Source: Mycobacterium sp. 1274761.0 (GTDB lineage Bacteria > Actinomycetota > Actinomycetes > Mycobacteriales > Mycobacteriaceae). Taken from it: a stretch of 64,000 nt of DNA. The stretch is taken from NCBI RefSeq assembly GCF_001668615.1, contig NZ_LZMC01000030.1:1-64000 (forward strand), read 5' to 3'. The position numbers were made by a program, and so were the translations under genes. Positions 34,273 to 44,231 of this stretch are shown piece by piece. How positions within the stretch are numbered: the first letter of the stretch is position 1; each line of letters opens with the position of its first letter. The notes under the pieces were generated by a model. That model worked only from the letters and a program-made list of their open reading frames with translations, did no database searches and was not told where the DNA came from.

Positions 34273-35453
34273 CTGCGACCCGCTTCGACCGACAGCTCGT
34301 GGGCGAGCAGCTCGGCGAACGTGAAGGTTCCGGTGGGGCGGTCGTTCTTGCCGAGCAGGTACAGCCGCTTGACCGCGGCGAGGATGCCTTCGGCGACCGA
34401 GTCGCGGGTCTGGCTGGACACCAGCATCGACCGGTCGCGCGGATTGGTGATGTAGCCGACGTCCACCTGGACGGTCGGCATCCGCGTCAGACGCAGCAGA
34501 TCCCACGTTCGCCCGTGGGTGCGGCAATCACGTAATCCAGTGCGCGCCACTACTTCTCGTTGAATAAAGTCGGCGAGGTTGCGGCCGATGGTGGACACCG
34601 AGCCGTGGGAGTTGCCGAAATGGAATGACGCGACGCCGTTGGCCGACGGGCTGGGCTGCGCGGCGCAGCGCAGGCTGATCATCAGATCGGCGCCAACGGT
34701 GTTGGCGGTCATTGCGCGCTCGGCGTCGGACGGGCTGCGGTTGGGCGGGCGGGACAAGAAGGTCTCCATGCCGATCGCCGTCATCCGTCCCTCGAGCCGG
34801 CTGGCCAGGTCCCACAGGATGTCGGCCTCGCTGATCGGACCGTTGGGGCCCTGGGTGATCTGGCCGTGGTCGTCGCCACCGCGGCCCGGATCGATGATGA
34901 TCCGCTTGCCCGACAGCCGGGGACCCGAGCGACGCACCAACTCCTCCTCGCGGATGGCGTGGATGGAACCGCCGGTGACGCGCGAACCCAGAAAGTACAA
35001 GGAGCGCAACGTTTCTGGGCCGCAGATACCGTCGGGCGCCAGGCCGTACTCACGCTGATAGGACATCAGCGCGTTGTGGGTCTGCAGTCCGAAGTGGCCG
35101 TCGACCAGGCCGGTGTAGAAGCCGAGGTCCTGCAGCCGGGCCTGCAGCGTGGCGACGTCGTCGCCGTACATCGGCGCACCGAACTGATGGCTCAGGATTC
35201 GCGCGCCGAGCCGGTAGGACGCCTCCTTGAGCGCGCGGTAGGTCGCCTCACCCACGATCCCGTCGACGAGCAGGCCACGGTGCTGCTGAAAAGCGCGGAC
35301 CGCCTCGTCGAGCTCGAGGTCGAAAAAGTCGACGGCGACGTGCTTGCCCGTGTTCAGGTCCGCGTCCGGGCTGTCCACCAGCCCCAGCGCCGCAAGTGCG
35401 GTCCGGATCTCGGTGACCGCACCCCCGCGGTCGCCTCGACGCAGACTCGACAT
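34269..35453 (-). CDS. cwlM: CwlM, catalytically dead amidase and MurA regulator
   Basis: 394 residues. Two N-terminal peptidoglycan-binding domains (~5-75 and ~95-152) precede an amidase_3 fold. The zinc ligands are lost. The usual DPGHGG is DPGRGG (Arg191), and the usual SxHxNA is SLRCAA (Arg262), so hydrolysis is unlikely. The C-terminal tail has PTGTFTF with Thr374, Thr376 and Thr378, the exact phosphosites reported for M. smegmatis CwlM. PknB-phosphorylated CwlM stimulates MurA, the first step of peptidoglycan precursor synthesis, and also contacts FhaA and MurJ. It has no signal peptide, consistent with a cytoplasmic regulator. Confidence 0.95.
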   Translation of the reverse strand: MSSLRRGDRGGAVTEIRTALAALGLVDSPDADLNTGKHVAVDFFDLELDEAVRAFQQHRGLLVDGIVGEATYRALKEASYRLGARILSHQFGAPMYGDDVATLQARLQDLGFYTGLVDGHFGLQTHNALMSYQREYGLAPDGICGPETLRSLYFLGSRVTGGSIHAIREEELVRRSGPRLSGKRIIIDPGRGGDDHGQITQGPNGPISEADILWDLASRLEGRMTAIGMETFLSRPPNRSPSDAERAMTANTVGADLMISLRCAAQPSPSANGVASFHFGNSHGSVSTIGRNLADFIQREVVARTGLRDCRTHGRTWDLLRLTRMPTVQVDVGYITNPRDRSMLVSSQTRDSVAEGILAAVKRLYLLGKNDRPTGTFTFAELLAHELSVEAGRS

Positions 35454-35590
35454 ATGACTGGGCCCTTTCGATACGCATATCTCTGGTGGTCCGGCGCTGG
35501 CGACTGCAGGACAGGCTAAGCGGAATTATCTCAGAAGCAGCCCCGATTCAAGAAAACGCCAGGCGGGTTCTGTGCGGGTTCAACGGCGCG

Positions 35591-35932
35591 TTATACGACG
35601 TCGGAGAGCTCACGCAGCAGCGCAGCCTTGCCTTTGGCGCCGACGATCCGCTTCACCGGCGCGCCGTCCTTGAACAGGATCATGGTGGGGATGGACACCA
35701 CCTGAAAATCGCGGGCGGTGGTCGGGTTGGCGTCGACGTCGAGCTTGGCGACGGTCAACGATCCGGCCTTCTCGCCCGCAATCTCCTCCAGCACCGGCGC
35801 GACCATCTTGCATGGGCCGCACCAGGTGGCCCAGAAGTCGACCAGCACCGGGGTGGCGCTGGACAGTACCTCGTTGGAGAAGGTGTCATCGGTGACATTC
35901 ACCGTCTTGCTCGTCTTCTCTGCTCCGGTCAT
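35591..35932 (-). CDS. trxA: Thioredoxin
   Basis: 113 residues with the thioredoxin fold and redox motif WCGPC (Cys38 and Cys41). [20 protein letters not shown] and the cis-Pro loop [13 protein letters not shown] are standard. In M. tuberculosis this gene next to trxB is called trxC. The start overlaps the trxB stop by 4 bp, so reductase and thioredoxin are made together. 137 bp separate it from cwlM. Confidence 0.95.
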   Translation of the reverse strand: MTGAEKTSKTVNVTDDTFSNEVLSSATPVLVDFWATWCGPCKMVAPVLEEIAGEKAGSLTVAKLDVDANPTTARDFQVVSIPTMILFKDGAPVKRIVGAKGKAALLRELSDVV

Positions 35933-36915
35933 GGTTGGGCTCCAATCAAGTCAGGATCTGTGGTTTGTGTTGTCCCCGTTGCGGTTTCGGCGAGCCAGCG
36001 TTCGGCATCTATCGACGCCGAACAGCCGCTGCCTGCAGCGGTGATCGCCTGGCGGTAGGTGCGGTCGACCAAGTCACCCGCCGCGAAGACGCCCTCGAGT
36101 GAGGTGCTCGTGGTGCGGTCACGCACAAGCACGTACCCGTCGGGGTCAAGGTCAATCTGGCCGTGCACCAGTTCCGAGCGCGGGTCGTGACCGATGGCGA
36201 CGAACACGCCGGTGACGGCGAGGCTGCTTTCCTCGCCGGTCACGCTGTTGAGCAGCCGCACGCCGGTCACCTTGTCCTCGCCCTCGATCTCGAGGACTTG
36301 CGTGTTGGTCAGGAACCGGATCTTCTCGTTGTTCTTGGCGCGGTCCAGCATGATCCGCGATGCGCGGAACTCGTCGCGCCGGTGGATCAGGGTGACGCTG
36401 CGGGCGAACCGGGTCAGGAAGGTGGCCTCCTCCATGGCGGAGTCGCCGCCGCCGACCACGGCAATGTCCTGGTCGCGGAAGAAGAACCCGTCACAGGTGG
36501 CGCAGGTGCTCACACCCATGCCCAGCAGTCGATCCTCACCCGCAACGCCCAGGTGGCGGGCCGCTGCGCCCATCGCGAGGATGATCGCGCGGGCGTGATG
36601 GGTCTGGCCGTCGACGGTCACGGACTTGACCGGTCCGGCCAGCGACATCTCCTCGACGTCTTCCATGCGCAGATCGGCGCCGAAGCGCAGCGCCTGCTCG
36701 CGCATCTCGTCCATCAGCTCCGGGCCGGTGATGCCGTCGCGAAAGCCCGGATAGTTCTCCACTTCGGTCGTGGTCATCAGCGCGCCGCCGAACTGCGTGC
36801 CCTCGAACACCAGCGGTGTCAGTTGGGCGCGGGCCGCGTAGATCGCGGCGGTATAGCCGGCAGGCCCCGAGCCGACGATGATCAGATCGTGGACGGTGGA
36901 CGGTTGATCAGTCAT
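35929..36915 (-). CDS. trxB: Thioredoxin reductase
   Basis: 328 residues from the ATG at 36915. The open frame continues to 36972 but [20 protein letters not shown] is the family start. FAD motif [16 protein letters not shown], redox-active CATC (Cys138, Cys141), NADPH motif [10 protein letters not shown], and the C-terminal ATGDLxD-type segment [13 protein letters not shown]. It reduces thioredoxin with NADPH. Mycobacterial trxB-trxC is a SigH regulon member, and a matching promoter is seen upstream. Confidence 0.96.
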   Translation of the reverse strand: MTDQPSTVHDLIIVGSGPAGYTAAIYAARAQLTPLVFEGTQFGGALMTTTEVENYPGFRDGITGPELMDEMREQALRFGADLRMEDVEEMSLAGPVKSVTVDGQTHHARAIILAMGAAARHLGVAGEDRLLGMGVSTCATCDGFFFRDQDIAVVGGGDSAMEEATFLTRFARSVTLIHRRDEFRASRIMLDRAKNNEKIRFLTNTQVLEIEGEDKVTGVRLLNSVTGEESSLAVTGVFVAIGHDPRSELVHGQIDLDPDGYVLVRDRTTSTSLEGVFAAGDLVDRTYRQAITAAGSGCSASIDAERWLAETATGTTQTTDPDLIGAQP

Positions 36916-36971
36916 GTAAACCTCTCTGCCTACGCGGTACGGCGCACCGATACCGCGGCGGCACGAATACA

Positions 36972-36998
36972 AACATCAGGGTAAGCCGGGCTGTTCCC
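36972..36998 (-). promoter_or_regulatory. Putative SigH-type promoter of trxB-trxA
   Basis: On the minus strand GGGAACA (36998-36992), 17-base spacer, GTT (36974-36972). This fits the mycobacterial SigH pattern GGGAAYA-N16/17-cGTT. It lies ~57 bp upstream of the trxB ATG, giving a leader of ~50 nt. SigH controls thiol and heat stress genes including trxB in M. tuberculosis, so the match is in the expected place. Confidence 0.6.
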
Positions 36999-37017
36999 AC
37001 CACGCAGATCGGCCGCA

Positions 37018-37350
37018 TCACCGCGACTTCACCGAGGTCGACACCGTGATCTTCTCCGCCGTCGGGCCCGAGGGAAAGCGCGGCGCGGCGTCAGAATGCA
37101 CCAACATGGCGACGCCTACTGCGGCGGCAACCACCGCAGCGCCGATCCCGACGGCCAGCGCGACGATCCGTAACCCGCTCAACCGGGCTGGGCCGACGGT
37201 GTGGGCAGGCGCGGCAGGCGCCGCCCGCAGCGCTGCGCCGATCCTGGCCGTCACCGAGGCAGGCACATCCGGCGCCGAGGCCGCGTCAGTGCCCAACTCG
37301 GCCAGTGCCTGCCGGACCCGCTCCTCGGGAACTCCGGATTCGCCCCGCAT
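37018..37350 (-). CDS. Short putative anti-sigma factor of SigM (RsmA position)
   Basis: 110 residues, starting 3 bp after sigM. An N-terminal helical part (EERVRQALAELGTDAASAPDVPASVTARI, abbreviated) has no visible HxxxCxxC zinc motif. A membrane helix at ~60-82 (LRIVALAVGIGAAVVAAAVG) is followed by only ~25 extracytoplasmic residues. The counterpart Rv3912 in M. tuberculosis, described as the anti-sigma factor of SigM, is about 254 residues, so most of the extracytoplasmic domain is missing. There is no room before trxB for a longer product. The function call rests on position and on the helix-TM layout. Confidence 0.65.
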   Translation of the reverse strand: MRGESGVPEERVRQALAELGTDAASAPDVPASVTARIGAALRAAPAAPAHTVGPARLSGLRIVALAVGIGAAVVAAAVGVAMLVHSDAAPRFPSGPTAEKITVSTSVKSR

Positions 37351-37353
37351 CCG

Positions 37354-37956
37354 TCAATAGTGACGCACGCCGCTCACGGCGCGGGGTTGCGGCACGGTTG
37401 CACCGGTGTCGAAATAGCCGAGCGCCTCGGCGAGCTTGGCGCGGGCGCGCGAGCACCGGCTCTTCACCGTGCCTGCCGGGACACCGAGCATCCGCGCGGT
37501 CTCCGCAACTGAGTAGCCCTGCATGTCGACCGCGACGACCGCGGCACGCTGTTCGACCGGCAATCGCATCAGCGCCCGTTCCACCACAATCGCGGTATCC
37601 ACGTGCGTGGTGAGGTCACCGACGGTGGCGCTGTCTTCGGTCAACTCGGTGGTGGGCCGATTCTTCTTGTGGCGCAACCGATCCAGGCAGGCGTTCACCA
37701 CGATGCGGTATAGCCAGCTGCTAACCGCGGCGTCGCGGCGGAACGAGGCCGCGCCGCGGTGCGCGTACAGCATCGCGTCCTGCAGCGCATCGGCGGCGTC
37801 GTCGGGGTTGCGGCTGGTCATCATCGCGAGGCGGTACAGCTGGCGGTGGTGGCGGTAGAACAATTCCTCGAACGCATACCGGTCGCCTGCGACGTGCGCG
37901 GCGAGCAGTTCACCGTCGCTGCGCTGGCGCTCGACGCTGCCCCCGAAGCTGTCCAC
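37354..37956 (-). CDS. sigM: SigM, ECF sigma factor
   Basis: 200 residues from the GTG at 37956. The frame is open to 38010 but the upstream part is unlike known SigM. Region 2: ELFYRHHRQLYRLAMMTSRNPDDAADALQDAMLYAHRGAASFR, shown here as its two ends EELFYRHHRQ and DDAADALQDAM. Region 4: RALMRLPVEQRAAVVAVDMQ and ETARMLGVPAGTVKSRCSRA. Closely similar to Rv3911. SigM responds to envelope conditions and controls secreted and ESX-type genes in M. tuberculosis. Followed directly by its likely anti-sigma factor. Confidence 0.92.
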   Translation of the reverse strand: MDSFGGSVERQRSDGELLAAHVAGDRYAFEELFYRHHRQLYRLAMMTSRNPDDAADALQDAMLYAHRGAASFRRDAAVSSWLYRIVVNACLDRLRHKKNRPTTELTEDSATVGDLTTHVDTAIVVERALMRLPVEQRAAVVAVDMQGYSVAETARMLGVPAGTVKSRCSRARAKLAEALGYFDTGATVPQPRAVSGVRHY

Positions 37957-38058
37957 ACAGCGAACTGTAAGCAACCGTGGACCCCTGCTCGCGCACCAGT
38001 TTTCGGGCACACCGGTTGACTTGCCTATTCGCGTGCCGGCAGCCCTTGGGATAAGGCG

Positions 38059-41000
38059 TCAGGACGCGGCTTTAACGCCGACCTCAGCGATGTCGGAACG
38101 GCTCTTGCCGTCGACCTGGCCCAGTGTCGAGATCCACACAAGCAGGTTGGAGGTCTGCGTCGGGTTGTCCACCTTGATGGTGTTGGCGCCGGGCTTGAGC
38201 TGGGTGGCCGGGGTGAGCACCGTGGTGTCGGACAGCGACGACGGCGTCGGCGTCTGCGCCGACCGGATCTCGACGGAGGTGCCGGTGCTGTTCAGGTCGA
38301 TGGTGACCTCGCCGATCGCGGTGGGCTGCGGCAGCTGCAGCATCAGACCGACACCGTTCTTGAAGTTCGGGAACGGGACCGGGTCGCTGTAGGTGTCGAT
38401 GGGCCACGCCGTGGAGGTGTTGCCGTCGATCGCCAGGGGTGCTTGACCGGGCGCATCCGCTTCGCCCTCTGGCGAAAACACCGTCACCTTAACGGGTTTC
38501 ACGGTCCCACCGCTGCTACTGCTGCCGCCGTTGTTGTCATCGGAGGAGCTGCTCGGCGCATTGAGGCCCAGCTCGTCGCCCGAGAAGCCGCCGACATCGC
38601 CGAAGATGCCCTTGAGCACCGAAGCCAGCACCAGCAGCGCGACAACGATGACCGCCGCGCCCACGCTGAGGCCGATGATCAGCCCCTTGCGGCGGCGCGC
38701 GGCCACCTCGGGATCATCGACGGGGGTTGCGCGTACCCGGGCGGCTCTCGGTGCCTGTTGCTCTTCGACGGGGTTGATCAGCTCGGTCCGGTCGGCGATG
38801 GCGGTCGCCTGCTGCAACAGGTTGAGCAGTGTCGGCGCGCTGCGGATGCCGCCACCGGCCTGCACCGATCGCGCGGCGGCAGCCGAGATCTGGAACGGGA
38901 TGTCGCGGTTGACCGCGCGGGGCTCGACGGGTTCACCGGCGGCGTCGACCTCGGCGGGCGCCAGCCCGCTGCGCACCCCGGCTTCTGGCAGCGGCCAGCG
39001 GTTGGTCAGCAGTGCATACAGCGCGGCGCCGATGCCGCGGATGTCGTCTTCGGGGGTCGCGTCGGGCAGGGTCGCGGGGAAGGCCAGCGACACATCGCCC
39101 TCGATGCTGACCCGAACCCGGCTGGGGTGATCGATCGACAGCGCCACACCCGCCCGGTGGGCCTGCTCGGCGGCGGCGGCCAGCGTCTGCATCGCGCGCG
39201 CGCCACCGATCGGGGAGGGCGACGTCTCTGCGACTTCCGGCAAGGATCCGCCGCGGATCCACTCGCTGACGATCAACCCGCCCGAGCCGGTGTTCGCGAC
39301 GTCGAGGATCCGGGCGATGCCTGGGCTTTCGATGCGGCTCAAGCGCAGGGTGCGGTCGAGGATCTGCTGCAGTTCCGCGTCGGGTAGCGCGGCGTCGGGG
39401 TCGACGAACGTCAGGGCCACCTGCCGGTCCAGCGCGGTGTCCAGCGCCTGCCAGAACTGCAGGTGGGGCGGGCCGCCGTGAAAGACGAGCAGCCGGTAGC
39501 GGCCGCCGCCGATCGTGGCGCCGGGGATGAGGTGGACGTCTTCGTCGGAGGTTGCGGCCTCGATGGCCGGTTCGCGGGGGATGTCGAACGGCAGGCCTTC
39601 GCGGGTCGGGTCGCCGCCGTAGTCGGCGGGAGGCCGACCCGACGTGGGCGGCGGCACGGTGCTGACGGGCTTGGTGCCGGGGTCGCCCCGCTCGGCGTCG
39701 CTGCTGCCAGCGGGGCCGGCGACACCGGCGACGGGCACGTCGGGTTGGAATTCGTCGGCTGCCGGGCGGGGAATGCGCGTCGTCGCGCCGTTGTCAGGCA
39801 CCGGTACGGAGTCGCCTGCGGATTCGTCGGTCACCGCTGGTCCTTTCCGCATCCCTACTCCGGCAACCGGGGCCGGAGGCCCGTGCCGGGTGGTCGTCGT
39901 GCTGTGGCGACCCCTCGGCCCGAGCGAATTCCTCTGATCAGAGTACGTGAGGGGCGCCGTCGGGCGTGGTCGGACGGCGGGGGCGGGCGCTTGTCCGGCT
40001 ACCTCCGGGCTCCTGCCGAGACGACGTCCCCTGCCCTCCTGGCGTCGGCCCAGCACCGCGGCGAGCGCGGCCTGCGCATCGGGCACCTGGGCGGCCAGCA
40101 TCACCGCGGCGATGATCGGCAGCATGATGACGCCGAGCACAATCAGCCTCAGCATCGACCCGGCGCCGCCGTGCTCGGTCAGCGATTCGAGGCCCACCAG
40201 TTGATCAATGATGTGGGCGACGAGGCCTGCGATCATCGAAGCGGCGGTCGCGACGAGGACGGTGCGGACCACCTCGAGGTTGATCAGCCGTCCGTTCGGC
40301 GGGTTCAGGTTGGCGCGCAGAAGGATGTAGCCGACGATGGCGCCCGCCAGGAAGCCGACGCCGTTGGCCAGGCCCAGGTATCCCGCGACCAGCTCGCGAT
40401 CGTCGGTCAGGTGCGGCGCGGCCAGCGATGCCGCGATCTTCACGCTGGTGATGACGATGATGACGATGATCGGCGTCCACGGTTGTTCGCGGGCATAGAA
40501 CACGCGAAGCTGCAGCAGTACCAACGCATATGGAATCAATGTGAACGCCGACAGCGTGATCGCCATGCCGAGATATCCGGCGTCGACGTCGCCGAAATTT
40601 CCGTATGCGAACAGCGCGCTGCCGATCGCCGGGCCCGCGACTGTCATGAACGACACGATCGGGATCAGCGTCACCATGGTCAGCCGCGTTGCCAGCGACA
40701 GGTCGGCCAGCACGGCGGGGATGTCGTCGGCGGCAGCATTGCGACTCAGCCGCGGCATCACCACGGTCAGTACCGTCACGCCGATCATGCCGAACGGCAG
40801 CATCAGCACCAGCCAGGTGTAGTTGTAGATCGCCGGCCCGGGAGCCGCTGCGGCGCTTGCGATCTGGTTGCCGACGATAAGGCCGATCTGGCTGATCAAC
40901 ACGTACAGCACCATCGCGGCGGCCATCCCGCCGAACCGTCGCAGCCGGTCGTCAAGCCCCCACAGCGGGCGCAGGCTGATACGTTCCTTGCGGATCGCGA

Positions 41001-41862
41001 CGAGCAGCACGGCGGTCTGGGCGCAGACGCCGAGCGTTGTGCCGATGCCCAGCACCAGTAGCTTGGCGTTGCCCATCTCGACGGGATCGACCGAAAGCTC
41101 GCCCGGCACAATGAGGTACAGCACCAGGGTCGCGATCGCCACAATGTTGTTGACGACCGGAGCCCAGGCCGGCGGGCCGAACACGTTGCGGGTGTTGAGG
41201 ATTGCCATGAACACCGATGACAGCCCGTAGAAGATCACCTGGGGCAGAAGCAGATACGCAAACGCGGTGGTCAGCGGACGGTTGACCTGGGGGTCGCTGC
41301 CGAGCATCAGCCGCACCAGCAGCGGTGCAGCAGCGACCGACACCACGGTCGCGATCAGCAGCAGCGCGGTCGCCAAAGTGACCAGGCGGCGCACGAAGGC
41401 GGTGCCGCCGTCGGGATCGTCGCGTTCGGCGCGGGCCAGCACGGGCACGAAGATCGCGGTGAATGTCGCTTCGAGCACCAGCGCTGCGACGAGGTTGGGC
41501 AGCTGGTTGGCCACCGAGAAGGCGCTCGACAGCGCGGCGCCGAGGATCGCTGCCAGCAGCACGATGCGAATGAAGCCGGTGATCCGGCTGACCAGGGTGG
41601 CAAGGGCCATGCCCCAGGACCGGGACACCACCGCGGCGTCGCTGAGCTCGGGGCGGCCCGCACGCCGTCGGGGCGCAGGCCCGCGCGGGATGCGTTGCCG
41701 GGGAGGAGGCGGCGGCATTCGGCGCGGTGGGGGTGGCGGGGGATAGGGCCGGATACCGGACGGTGGCGCGGTGTGCCGCGACGGCCGCTGCGGACCCGGT
41801 GGGCCACCGCTGCGGTCAAACGGTGGCTGCGCCGGGCCGAAGTGCCGGCCTGTGGTGCTCAT
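38059..41862 (-). CDS. murJ: MurJ lipid II flippase fused to a pseudokinase and an extracytoplasmic domain
   Basis: 1267 residues, the mycobacterial MviN architecture (Rv3910). A Pro/Arg-rich cytoplasmic N-terminus of ~75 residues precedes about 14 membrane helices of the MurJ flippase to ~600. A linker follows, then a kinase-like domain at ~775-1020, a membrane helix at ~1057-1083, and an extracytoplasmic end (~1090-1267). The kinase part lacks the catalytic Lys (VALTF), the HRD (SIDHPSRV in its place) and the DFG, so it is a pseudokinase. In M. tuberculosis PknB phosphorylates it and FhaA binds the phosphothreonine. The terminal domain has AIDGNTSTAW, a discoidin/F5-8C-like motif. It overlaps the next gene by 4 bp. 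Confidence 0.93.
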   Translation of the reverse strand: MSTTGRHFGPAQPPFDRSGGPPGPQRPSRHTAPPSGIRPYPPPPPPRRMPPPPPRQRIPRGPAPRRRAGRPELSDAAVVSRSWGMALATLVSRITGFIRIVLLAAILGAALSSAFSVANQLPNLVAALVLEATFTAIFVPVLARAERDDPDGGTAFVRRLVTLATALLLIATVVSVAAAPLLVRLMLGSDPQVNRPLTTAFAYLLLPQVIFYGLSSVFMAILNTRNVFGPPAWAPVVNNIVAIATLVLYLIVPGELSVDPVEMGNAKLLVLGIGTTLGVCAQTAVLLVAIRKERISLRPLWGLDDRLRRFGGMAAAMVLYVLISQIGLIVGNQIASAAAAPGPAIYNYTWLVLMLPFGMIGVTVLTVVMPRLSRNAAADDIPAVLADLSLATRLTMVTLIPIVSFMTVAGPAIGSALFAYGNFGDVDAGYLGMAITLSAFTLIPYALVLLQLRVFYAREQPWTPIIVIIVITSVKIAASLAAPHLTDDRELVAGYLGLANGVGFLAGAIVGYILLRANLNPPNGRLINLEVVRTVLVATAASMIAGLVAHIIDQLVGLESLTEHGGAGSMLRLIVLGVIMLPIIAAVMLAAQVPDAQAALAAVLGRRQEGRGRRLGRSPEVAGQAPAPAVRPRPTAPLTYSDQRNSLGPRGRHSTTTTRHGPPAPVAGVGMRKGPAVTDESAGDSVPVPDNGATTRIPRPAADEFQPDVPVAGVAGPAGSSDAERGDPGTKPVSTVPPPTSGRPPADYGGDPTREGLPFDIPREPAIEAATSDEDVHLIPGATIGGGRYRLLVFHGGPPHLQFWQALDTALDRQVALTFVDPDAALPDAELQQILDRTLRLSRIESPGIARILDVANTGSGGLIVSEWIRGGSLPEVAETSPSPIGGARAMQTLAAAAEQAHRAGVALSIDHPSRVRVSIEGDVSLAFPATLPDATPEDDIRGIGAALYALLTNRWPLPEAGVRSGLAPAEVDAAGEPVEPRAVNRDIPFQISAAAARSVQAGGGIRSAPTLLNLLQQATAIADRTELINPVEEQQAPRAARVRATPVDDPEVAARRRKGLIIGLSVGAAVIVVALLVLASVLKGIFGDVGGFSGDELGLNAPSSSSDDNNGGSSSSGGTVKPVKVTVFSPEGEADAPGQAPLAIDGNTSTAWPIDTYSDPVPFPNFKNGVGLMLQLPQPTAIGEVTIDLNSTGTSVEIRSAQTPTPSSLSDTTVLTPATQLKPGANTIKVDNPTQTSNLLVWISTLGQVDGKSRSDIAEVGVKAAS

Positions 41863-44231
41863 GGGTCGTCGCCGTGTGCGAGGGCGGTGTCGAGCGGGTC
41901 CGGGCGGGCGGCCAGACGATCGAGGTCGGCGCGGTCGGGCTGGCCGCGGAACCGGTGCCAGAGCCGGCGACCGGCCAGTGCCACCAACACCGCGCCGACG
42001 GACAGCGTGATGAAGAACAGCACTTTGCCGTAGGCGTTGGAGTGCACCGACAGCCGCACCGGCTCGCCCAGCGGCAGCCCGTTGGCGGTGCGCAGCGCGA
42101 CGTCGACGGCGACGCGTTGGGTGAAATGCACCTCGACGGGCACCTGCAGCGGCAGGTATCCCGGCGGCAGTTCGATCTCGCCCATGTCGGTGACCGTCAT
42201 GCCGGGCGGAGCGTCGACCTGCAGCCGCACCCGGATCGGCACGGGCAGGTCGTTGCGCAGCGCCAACGGTAGCGGGCTGTGCTCGGTAGCCAGCGTGTAG
42301 GAGCCGCCGGGGTTGACGATCGTCACCGCGTTGAATAGGTCGGCGACCGTATTGCCGGTGATGCCGAGCCGTTGCTGGGCCTGCCCGTTACGGACGTCGG
42401 GCGGCACCGACTGGGTCAGCGCGCGCAGCATGTCCTCGCGCAGCGGCGCGGTGTACTGCGGGCCCGTGAGCCCGGTGCGGTTGTCGGTGGTGAGCGCCGC
42501 GGTGAGACCCGCGACCCTGCCGGTGGTCGCGGCGACGCTGTCGATGACCGAGTTGTCGAAGCGCGCCCGCGGGTTGGCGGAAACGTTGTCGGGCAGCGGG
42601 CGGGCGTCTTGCGGCGGCACCCGTTCACTGTCGGCGATGACGGCGGTCAGCGGCCGCGGCGCCGCCAGACCCGCCCGGATGGCGGTGGCCACCGCGGACA
42701 GGATCGCTCCGGCATCGTCGGCCTGTAAACCCCACGTCATCGGCGGCATCAGGATTTGGCTGCGCGGCTCGGCTTCGGGCGCGATCGTGCGCCACAGCAC
42801 GGCGGCCAAGGCGTCCTGCCGACGCGCGACCGCTGAGTCGTGTTTGACGGGAACATCAAGCGCGGCATCGAGATACGACGGCGATTCCGGGTCCGACCCG
42901 GCACCGGCGAGCGCCGCGGAGACGGTGGGATCGAACGGCGCGGTGACCACCTCGGGTGTGTAGCGGACCGGTGTCACGTCGGCGGTGGTGTCACCGCTGG
43001 ACTCCTCCGCGGTGAGGTTGGCGGCTGCGACCGCGACGGTCGGGCCTTGCGCCGAAAGCAGCTGGACCGCGCGCGCGGTCAGCGGCCCGTCGCCGAGCAG
43101 GGTGGCGCCGCGCACTGAGGCGGTGCCGAGGATCTGGTCGACGATGTCACCGGCGCCGGTGGTGGCGACGGTCTTGAGGCCGGGGTCGCCCACCCGCTGC
43201 AGCGCGTCGAGGTCGGCCTGCGCGTAGGTCGCCGACGCCACGCACATCCGCTGGGCCACCGCCTTGAGCCGGTTGAGCCAGTTCACGGCCGCCTCCTGGC
43301 CGGTGCCGGGACGCGTCGGCGTCGCCGGTCCGGTGTCGGGTCCGACGTTGACGACATAACCGGCGGTCATCGCGTTCACGGTGACCAGCAGGTCGGGGTC
43401 GACGGCCAGGCACAGCGCGCTGGTCACCTGGCCGCCGGGGTCGACGGTCGGGCCGGTCGCGAAATCGACCGCGGACAACAACGCGTCGAGGCGTCCGCCG
43501 GGGGCAAGCTCGGCGGCGAGGTCGTCGTCGATCAACCGCACGGGGGTCGTTCCGCCGGGGGCGCCCGCCGCCAGCCGCGGCCGGTCGCCGAGTGGCCACA
43601 GCACCGTCATCCGAACCGGTTTCGACGTATCCGGAGCCACCACGTCGGCCAGGCCGTCGGCCGCCGAGTTGACGGCGCGTTCAGGCGGCACCCCGATCAC
43701 CGGGAGCAGGAAACGGGCATCGTCGAGGCGGGCCGGGGCGCCGTAATCGGGGGTTCCGTTGGCGTTGACCAACATCGGGTATACCCCAGGCTGGTCGATG
43801 CCCAGCGATGCTGCCTGCGCCGAACGCAACGGCACGGTCAGGTTGAACGGAACGTGTTGTCCCCGTGGCAATTCGGCGGATACGGTGATGAAGTCGGCCA
43901 CGCCCTCGAATTGGTCGTTCTTGCCGCCGAGGTTGGTGCGCAGGCCCACCGAGGAATTGACCGCGGCCGCGTGCTCGAGGCGGACCATCACGTCACGCAC
44001 CGGTCGGTCGCCGACGTTGAGGACGGTCCCGGAGACGGTGACGACGGGCTCGCTGGTGGTGGTGACGACCTCGGGGGTGACGTGGTCGATGCGCACCTGA
44101 AGGAAGGGCAAAGAGCCGGGCTCTCCGGCTGCGGCGTGCGGGGATACCGCGGGGGCGGCGACGAGGATCAGCAGCGCCAGCACGGCGAGCAGACTGCGCA
44201 GCACCATGCCGCACCCACGGCGGGCGGTCAC
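41859..44231 (-). CDS. Large secreted/membrane DUF6049-type protein (Rv3909-like)
   Basis: 790 residues. N-terminal signal sequence ([20 protein letters not shown]), a long extracytoplasmic part with beta-sandwich-like stretches ([19 protein letters not shown]), and one C-terminal membrane helix near 735-757 followed by a short basic tail. This fits Rv3909, conserved upstream of murJ in mycobacteria. Function is unknown. Position between mutT4 and murJ with 4-bp overlaps on both sides suggests a role in envelope assembly with MurJ. Confidence 0.88.
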   Translation of the reverse strand: MTARRGCGMVLRSLLAVLALLILVAAPAVSPHAAAGEPGSLPFLQVRIDHVTPEVVTTTSEPVVTVSGTVLNVGDRPVRDVMVRLEHAAAVNSSVGLRTNLGGKNDQFEGVADFITVSAELPRGQHVPFNLTVPLRSAQAASLGIDQPGVYPMLVNANGTPDYGAPARLDDARFLLPVIGVPPERAVNSAADGLADVVAPDTSKPVRMTVLWPLGDRPRLAAGAPGGTTPVRLIDDDLAAELAPGGRLDALLSAVDFATGPTVDPGGQVTSALCLAVDPDLLVTVNAMTAGYVVNVGPDTGPATPTRPGTGQEAAVNWLNRLKAVAQRMCVASATYAQADLDALQRVGDPGLKTVATTGAGDIVDQILGTASVRGATLLGDGPLTARAVQLLSAQGPTVAVAAANLTAEESSGDTTADVTPVRYTPEVVTAPFDPTVSAALAGAGSDPESPSYLDAALDVPVKHDSAVARRQDALAAVLWRTIAPEAEPRSQILMPPMTWGLQADDAGAILSAVATAIRAGLAAPRPLTAVIADSERVPPQDARPLPDNVSANPRARFDNSVIDSVAATTGRVAGLTAALTTDNRTGLTGPQYTAPLREDMLRALTQSVPPDVRNGQAQQRLGITGNTVADLFNAVTIVNPGGSYTLATEHSPLPLALRNDLPVPIRVRLQVDAPPGMTVTDMGEIELPPGYLPLQVPVEVHFTQRVAVDVALRTANGLPLGEPVRLSVHSNAYGKVLFFITLSVGAVLVALAGRRLWHRFRGQPDRADLDRLAARPDPLDTALAHGDDP

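Noticed and set aside
39463-41061. 532-codon plus-strand frame opposite murJ
   Set aside because: Antisense shadow, composition dominated by Arg, Asp and His, no motif.
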